Source of the DNA: a virus
Direction: 5' to 3' (one strand)
Length of the DNA stretch: 24,206 nt
Virus record (IMG/VR): IMGVR_UViG_3300042881_001722
Location: 1-24,206 of that record
The notes under the pieces were generated by a model that searched no databases, was not told the DNA's origin, and saw only the letters and a program-made list of their open reading frames with translations. Shown here piece after piece: positions 19,124 through 24,206 of the stretch. The position numbers and the translations under genes were made by a program. Each line of letters begins with the position of its first letter. Within the stretch, counting starts at the first letter, position 1.

Positions 19124-21918
19124 ATAACGTAAGATTAGTTTGCGGTGGGTATAGCGTGGATTTGCCTACCGATTTTGGAATACAGATTAACAAATCCATT
19201 GCCGACATCCGTGAACCTGAAAGCAGGTCATCGGATTGGACAAAGACATTCACGTTACCCGGTACAAAGACAAATAACAAGCTGTTCACCCACTTGTTTG
19301 ATTTGAACTTGAGCATCCGCAATACGACTGCGACCAATTTCAGTCCTGATTTCAATCCTAACCTGAAAGCCGATGCGCTGTTGACCGTGGATGAAGTAAC
19401 GCAGATAGAAGGTTTTATCCGTTTGTTGTCGATTAAGGTTAACGACCTGAACCAAATTGAGTACGAATGCTCCATGCACGGGCAGTTAGCTGACCTTACT
19501 GCCAAGATTGCGGACAGCAAATTGAGTGATTTGGACTTTACCGAGTACAATCACATCATGAGTGACACTAACATTTTCAATTCGTGGGACACTTCGATAA
19601 TAAAAAACAGCAGCGGCTATGTGAATTTTAGCGGTGGCGCACCTATTGGTGAGGGCTATGTGTACACTTGGTTAGACAATGGCAGATATCCTGATTATAG
19701 CACATTCCAAACCGATGACATGAGTGTGTGTCTATATGCCAAAAACATTGTAGACAAGATTTTCAGCGGTGCTGGGTACACATATACAAGCGGTTCGTTT
19801 TTCAACACAGCGCAGTTCAAAAGATTGGTTGTGCCATGCCCCACTCAATTCCCGGTATTACCCGAAGCCGAAATACAATCACGGCAATTCCTTGTTCAAA
19901 AATCATCAGGGCAGACCATAACCATTCCGCAAAAGATTACATTCCAAACGGAGATAAGTGACCCTTCAAACCAATTCAATACGACAACCAGTGAGTTCAC
20001 GGTTGGCAAGACAGGGCAGTATGACTTGTTTATTTACAATAAATCTACACTTGCGGTAACATTCAGCAGTTTTTATCCTACTGGTACAAGCATATTTTTC
20101 AACTGCATATATTCTATTTATGCTAATGGTATTAGGATTGCGGTAAGAAATGGACAAAGCCAAACAGAAACAACAAAAACAGGAACATATAACATAACAT
20201 TTGACGAAACAATTATGGTCGCAGAAGCGGCTAAATTAAATTCAGGTGATGTGGTTTCTATTTTGTTGGATAATATACAAGTAAGCGAACCGCCATTCCC
20301 TTCATCAAAACTAATAGCATCGGCAAATTCAGTAAGCAGTTATTCTTTTATACAAAATAGTGGCACTAAATTTTACAATCAAATTGTTGATGAAGTTGGA
20401 TATGGCAACACATTAGATTTTAGCGGATTTTTCAGCGAAGAAACAAAACAAGCGGAATTTTTAAGATGGATTTTCAGGATGTTCAATCTCTATGTTGAGC
20501 CGACTGAAATAGACAAGAACCTTGTCATCCTGCCACGTGAGGAATTTTACACCAACACGGTAAGAGATTGGACAAAGAAAAGGGATTTGTCACAACCACT
20601 TGACATCATTCCAATGGGTGAACTTGAAGCAGGTAAATATATCTTTACCCATCAAGAGGGTGATGACGAAGGAAACAAAGAATACAAATCCGATTACAAT
20701 CGAATATACGGTGACAGACAGATATTTATTGAAAATGATTTTGTCAAAGATGAAAAGAAAATTGAAACAGGATTTGGTGCTTCTATTTTAAACTCATTTC
20801 CAAAGGATGACAAAACACTAACCTATATTGACAATGGCGACAACCTAAATTTCAATACTGGTAAAATCAGGATATTGCAATATGCTGCTTTGTCTTGCAA
20901 TCCTTATTTAGTTTATAATGGCAAAGTAAGAGTGCTTGGTGGTACATCTACCAACAAAACAAAATATCCATACACAGGGCATTTGGACAATCCCAAAACA
21001 CCTACATCGGATATTAACTATGGGATGCCGAGATTTATAGGTATTCCAGCAGGTACAGAAATGACCAACAATAATTTGTTCAATGCTTACTGGTCAAAGT
21101 ATATGTCCGAAATTATAGACAAGGACAGCAAGATAGTAAGAGGCCATTTCTACCTTACCCCTGCCGACATGGAAAAGCTGTCATTCCGTGACCTGTATTT
21201 CTTTGATGGTAATTACTTCCGCCTGAATAAGATTGAGGATTACGACCCGATTAACCCATCTGTCAACATCTGTGAGTTTTTGTTCCTTAAAGCAGGGCCG
21301 ACATTCACGGCAACGACAGGAAGCGTGGGCGGTGGTGGAAGCCAAGGCGATGACAATGTAAAAGATGAAAAAGACCCAAGAGGCGGAAATACAACCAGCA
21401 AAGTAATAAGTCAGCGTGGCTTTAATTTAGGGGAATATAATGATGCTGGTGATGGCATAATGGTAGGCAATATCCTTTCAAACTTTGGAAATAGAAACGC
21501 TGCCTTTGCAACCAGCGGAGTGACTTTCATTTGCGATGATAGCATTGTAATTGGACAAGCACCACCATCAGGTTACGCAGGATGCAACGAAGTGTGGATG
21601 CAAGGGCAGTTAATACAACCTAATAGTTTTGGAACAAACCGATTTGTATTTCCGACAGCCAACTACACGGCTGAAATGGACAAGGACATCATTATCTTTT
21701 CAGCAGGGGGAAATCACACCATTACATTGCCCCCGGTTGGCACATCAACATCCAAAGCGTTTTGGATAGTCAAAGCAAATTCGGGTGGGACTTTACGCAT
21801 AGAAGCACAAGTCGGTGAATACATAGATGGCAGTGACCATTACAACATAAACAATCAGTGGGGAACAGCATATTTAGTATGCAACGGAACACGGTGGTAC
21901 GCATTAACAAACAAATAA
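19120..21918 (+). CDS. Large tail or baseplate protein, 932 aa
   Basis: The N terminus (LVCGGYSVDLPTDFGIQINK; DWTKTFTLPGTKTNNKLFTH) is a conserved opening of large Bacteroidota phage tail-tip proteins. The central part is beta-rich with many Asn, Thr and Phe. A glycine-rich hinge (GSVGGGGSQGDD, about residue 735) leads to a C-terminal beta domain ending GTAYLVCNGTRWYALTNK, like receptor-contact or carbohydrate-binding tips. Stretches near 20040-20480 and 20640-21110 are more AT-rich than the ends, suggesting recombination inside the gene. The likely role is host contact or tail hub. One base separates its stop from the tape measure start. Confidence 0.6.
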   Translation: MNNVRLVCGGYSVDLPTDFGIQINKSIADIREPESRSSDWTKTFTLPGTKTNNKLFTHLFDLNLSIRNTTATNFSPDFNPNLKADALLTVDEVTQIEGFIRLLSIKVNDLNQIEYECSMHGQLADLTAKIADSKLSDLDFTEYNHIMSDTNIFNSWDTSIIKNSSGYVNFSGGAPIGEGYVYTWLDNGRYPDYSTFQTDDMSVCLYAKNIVDKIFSGAGYTYTSGSFFNTAQFKRLVVPCPTQFPVLPEAEIQSRQFLVQKSSGQTITIPQKITFQTEISDPSNQFNTTTSEFTVGKTGQYDLFIYNKSTLAVTFSSFYPTGTSIFFNCIYSIYANGIRIAVRNGQSQTETTKTGTYNITFDETIMVAEAAKLNSGDVVSILLDNIQVSEPPFPSSKLIASANSVSSYSFIQNSGTKFYNQIVDEVGYGNTLDFSGFFSEETKQAEFLRWIFRMFNLYVEPTEIDKNLVILPREEFYTNTVRDWTKKRDLSQPLDIIPMGELEAGKYIFTHQEGDDEGNKEYKSDYNRIYGDRQIFIENDFVKDEKKIETGFGASILNSFPKDDKTLTYIDNGDNLNFNTGKIRILQYAALSCNPYLVYNGKVRVLGGTSTNKTKYPYTGHLDNPKTPTSDINYGMPRFIGIPAGTEMTNNNLFNAYWSKYMSEIIDKDSKIVRGHFYLTPADMEKLSFRDLYFFDGNYFRLNKIEDYDPINPSVNICEFLFLKAGPTFTATTGSVGGGGSQGDDNVKDEKDPRGGNTTSKVISQRGFNLGEYNDAGDGIMVGNILSNFGNRNAAFATSGVTFICDDSIVIGQAPPSGYAGCNEVWMQGQLIQPNSFGTNRFVFPTANYTAEMDKDIIIFSAGGNHTITLPPVGTSTSKAFWIVKANSGGTLRIEAQVGEYIDGSDHYNINNQWGTAYLVCNGTRWYALTNK

Positions 21919-21919
21919 A

Positions 21920-23875
21920 ATGGCAACAACAACAGTAGCAATAAATTTAGAAGCCAAAACCAAAGGCACTGATAGCGTTAAGTCGCTGAAAGCACAAATC
22001 AGGGAAGCGACACAAGAGGCAACCGCACTCGCACAAAAGTTTGGGGAATTTTCACCCGAAGCAACCAGAGCAGCGCAGCGAGTTGCTGAACTGAAAGATG
22101 AAATGGATGACTTTCAACAGAAAGTTCAGGCATTAAACCCCGACAAGTTTAACCGAATAAACACCATAGCCAAAGGTGTGGCAAATGGTTTTCAGGCGGC
22201 ACAGGGTGCAATGGCCTTGTTTGGTGCTGAAAGCGAAGATGTGCAAAAGGCCTTGTTGAAAGTTCAGGGTGCAATGGCACTCGCACAGGGATTGGAAGGA
22301 CTGGGTGAAGCAACTAAACAATTAAAGGCACTTGGATTGCGTGGATTAGAAGCATTCAAATCTTTAACAGTATCAAGCCGTGTATTTGTTGCAAGTGGAA
22401 TTGGTTTGATTATTACTGCTCTTGCTGTTGTTATTGGTTATTGGGATGATATTAAAGCAGCTATTGGTATTACACAAAAATCAACAGAGGATTTGGAAGC
22501 AGCACAAAAAAAATACAATGAAACTGTTGAGCAAAATGCTTTCTTAACACAAACACATATAAAAGAAGTTGAAAGACAGGAACAAGTTGCACTTGCAAAC
22601 GCAAAAGCTCGTGGTGCTGGTATAATTGAAACAAACAATATAATTGAAAAAGCACTTGAAAAAAGAATAAAATATCTAAAAGAAGAAGCAGATGCAGCAG
22701 GTGCTGGATTTAGGGAAAGAGTAAAAGGATTAAAAGAAAGTGATGAAGCATATAAAGAAGCACTTGCAGAATATCAAAAAACAATCCGTGCAAATGGAGA
22801 GCAGATTGAAGATGCTGAAAACAAGATATTTATAAACAGAATAAATGCAAATAATGAATTTGAAAAACAACAAGCTGAATCAGCAAAAAGAGAAGCAGAA
22901 AGACAAAGACAATTAAGAGAAAAAGCGGCAGCAGATGCACTCCAAAGACGTGCTACATTATTGGCACTTGAACAAGATACACTTGCCCAGCAGATTGCCG
23001 CAGCCGATGCCGCATTTGCAACACGAATAAAGGGATACCGAGAACAGAATTATACCGAATTTGAAATCAACAAACTGCGTGATGCAGAACTGGAAAAGAT
23101 AAGGACTGAATTTTATGCGAAACAAAAGGCAGACCAAGAAAAGGCAGCGGCAGACCGCAAGGCAATAGCAGATAAAGAAATTGCAGATACGGTAAAATCA
23201 ACAGATGATTTTTTTAAAGGTGAGCAAGTTAAAAATATAGACAATAACGAAGTACTCGCACAGCTTGAAGTTGAAAGATTGGAAACACAGTTGCAGAATG
23301 CCAAAGATTACGGTCAAAGCACCGTTGATTTAGAATTGCAACTTGCCCAAAAGCGAAAGGAGATAAAAGACAAGGAAGTTGAAGACACCAAAAAGGCAGA
23401 GGAAGCAAAGCGACAGATGCAAATGGACACACTTACATCTGTCAGCAGCATTCTTGGTTCACTTGGTGACCTTGCAGGTGAAAATGAAAAAGCACAAAAG
23501 GCATTTGGTTTGGCACAGATTGCAACAGATACAGCCATTGCGTTGTCAAATGCACAGGCATCAGCAATGTCACCCGTTTCACCTGATAACGCAGCCACAG
23601 GTGGTTTGGCAGGTATCGCAAAATATGCAACCTATGTGGCAATCATTTTGGCAAATGCCGCACGTGCAAGAGCAATCCTCAAAGGCGGTGGCGGTGGTGC
23701 ATCAGGTGGAGCAGCCGCAGTAGGTTCAGCCCCAGCCCCAGCCGTTCCACTCACAGGCGGTGCTTTACCCGAAGAAGCGCAATTCGGTGGCATGGGCAGA
23801 GTTTATGTTCTTGAAGGTGACATCACCAAAACGCAGACCCGTGTCCGCAGGTTAAGAAATACAAGTGTCGTTTAA
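21920..23875 (+). CDS. Tape measure protein, 651 aa
   Basis: Helical throughout. The N-terminal part (SLKAQIREATQEATALAQKF; RVAELKDEMDDFQQKVQAL) is coiled coil, followed by an Ala/Gly-rich segment (FQAAQGAMALFGAESE) and one hydrophobic segment at 154-174 (VFVASGIGLIITALAVVIGYW). A long Lys/Glu/Ala coiled coil follows, and the C-terminal region is Gly/Ala/Pro-rich. This is the tape measure pattern of siphophages; a tail of moderate length would follow from 651 residues. The hydrophobic segment may enter the host membrane on DNA injection. The middle (about 22370-22980) is more A-rich than the ends. Confidence 0.85.
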   Translation: MATTTVAINLEAKTKGTDSVKSLKAQIREATQEATALAQKFGEFSPEATRAAQRVAELKDEMDDFQQKVQALNPDKFNRINTIAKGVANGFQAAQGAMALFGAESEDVQKALLKVQGAMALAQGLEGLGEATKQLKALGLRGLEAFKSLTVSSRVFVASGIGLIITALAVVIGYWDDIKAAIGITQKSTEDLEAAQKKYNETVEQNAFLTQTHIKEVERQEQVALANAKARGAGIIETNNIIEKALEKRIKYLKEEADAAGAGFRERVKGLKESDEAYKEALAEYQKTIRANGEQIEDAENKIFINRINANNEFEKQQAESAKREAERQRQLREKAAADALQRRATLLALEQDTLAQQIAAADAAFATRIKGYREQNYTEFEINKLRDAELEKIRTEFYAKQKADQEKAAADRKAIADKEIADTVKSTDDFFKGEQVKNIDNNEVLAQLEVERLETQLQNAKDYGQSTVDLELQLAQKRKEIKDKEVEDTKKAEEAKRQMQMDTLTSVSSILGSLGDLAGENEKAQKAFGLAQIATDTAIALSNAQASAMSPVSPDNAATGGLAGIAKYATYVAIILANAARARAILKGGGGGASGGAAAVGSAPAPAVPLTGGALPEEAQFGGMGRVYVLEGDITKTQTRVRRLRNTSVV

Positions 23876-23877
23876 AC

Positions 23878-23888
23878 CTACTTTTATA
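23878..23888 (+). promoter_or_regulatory. CTACTTTTATA motif before the head protease gene
   Basis: The motif starts two bases after the tape measure stop and ends three bases before ATG 23892. AGGTT (23849-23853) and AACCT (23875-23879) can pair just upstream. It is identical to the copies before 17314 and 3460. Confidence 0.5.
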
Positions 23889-23891
23889 ATT

Positions 23892-24206
23892 ATGGAATTA
23901 CCAGTGTACAAAATTGTGGTCAATGATGACGATGAAACAGGCGTTGACTTTGTTTCTCTCGTTGACCGCCCAGCCATACAAAAAGACTTCATGCTGTTCA
24001 ATGAGCAATTTGTTGAACCCAGTGCAAGTGAAACCGAAGACGAATTTATCAGCCGTTGCATCCCGGTAATGATTGGCGAAGGCATGGAGCAAGACCAAGC
24101 CGCAGCCGTGTGTTATTCCAAATGGAGCAGCAAAGATAAATTTGCAGAAGGTATGCCACATTATACCAAAGATGGTAAATTGTATGAAGGGCCAACGCAT
24201 AAAGAT
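23892..24206 (+). CDS. XkdF-like putative head maturation protease, N-terminal part (partial)
   Basis: The first 30 residues (MELPVYKIVVNDDDETGVDF, then VSLVDRPAI at 21-29) match the opening of XkdF-type phage proteases, which cleave scaffold or capsid proteins. A second segment (EDEFISRCIPVMIGEGMEQD, then AAAVCYSKW) is the DEFISRC-x(n)-AAVCYSxW module found in prohead-related proteins of Bacteroidota phages. The gene runs off the window, so the catalytic region cannot be checked. It follows the tape measure, so head genes come after tail genes here. Confidence 0.7.
   Translation, partial: MELPVYKIVVNDDDETGVDFVSLVDRPAIQKDFMLFNEQFVEPSASETEDEFISRCIPVMIGEGMEQDQAAAVCYSKWSSKDKFAEGMPHYTKDGKLYEGPTHKD

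Noticed and set aside
1-24206. Lysogeny module (integrase, excisionase, CI-type repressor), attachment sites, CRISPR array or insertion sequence
   Set aside because: No protein with recombinase motifs, no regularly spaced repeats and no transposase are seen; the small HTH-like protein at 5059-5253 is not enough to call a repressor.

Overview
The window reads as part of a tailed phage (siphovirus-like) genome or prophage infecting a member of the Bacteroidota. The evidence is several promoters of the Bacteroidota type (TTTG, 19-20 bases, TAnnTTTG), little use of Shine-Dalgarno sequences, and a densely packed phage gene set: terminase, tail, tape measure, head protease, replication and lysis genes. 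I see no integrase, excisionase or lysogeny repressor, so I cannot tell a free phage from a prophage. Both ends cut through genes.

Layout. (1) 1-2128, plus strand: the end of a tail or appendage gene, two small proteins, then a lysis block with a holin candidate, a spanin-like membrane coiled-coil protein and an L,D-transpeptidase-fold putative endolysin. (2) 2129-2189: convergent gap with hairpins. (3) 2190-9022, minus strand: early and replication genes. In transcription order these are a small protein resembling ribosome modulation factor, a leader RNA with a terminator-like hairpin, a DnaD-type replication protein, a DnaB-type helicase, a protein carrying DnaA domain IV, an SSB, a MazG/DUF1599-like protein, small proteins, a Rad52-family annealing protein and a calcineurin-type phosphoesterase. 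(4) 9023-9133: divergent control region with a perfect DnaA box, a candidate origin. (5) 9134-14095, plus strand: HNH nuclease, sigma/HTH-like protein, DUF1360-like membrane protein, GT9-like glycosyltransferase, SAM methyltransferase, ParB-DNA methyltransferase fusion, small terminase and small proteins. (6) 14092-24206, plus strand: GT4-type glycosyltransferase, large terminase, a probable tail-assembly chaperone pair, a gp10-like completion protein, two large tail proteins, the tape measure and the start of an XkdF-like head protease.

Two features of expression stand out. Four minus-strand genes have almost identical promoters in which exactly four bases separate the -7 box from the ATG, which predicts leaderless mRNAs. 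A second motif, CTACTTTTWTA, lies 3-5 bases before four other start codons and follows a hairpin each time. On the plus strand genes are chained by ATGA overlaps, and several gaps that look non-coding are filled exactly by micro-ORFs of 26-52 codons.

The most unusual items are the leader RNA at 8628-8796 (promoter, long hairpin, U tract at the start codon, 7-base loop complement upstream), the multi-hairpin element at 17191-17310 with a tRNA T-arm-like hairpin, the two glycosyltransferases and methyltransferase set among the packaging genes, and the methyltransferase whose middle has a different base composition and a 21-bp in-frame triplicate repeat.
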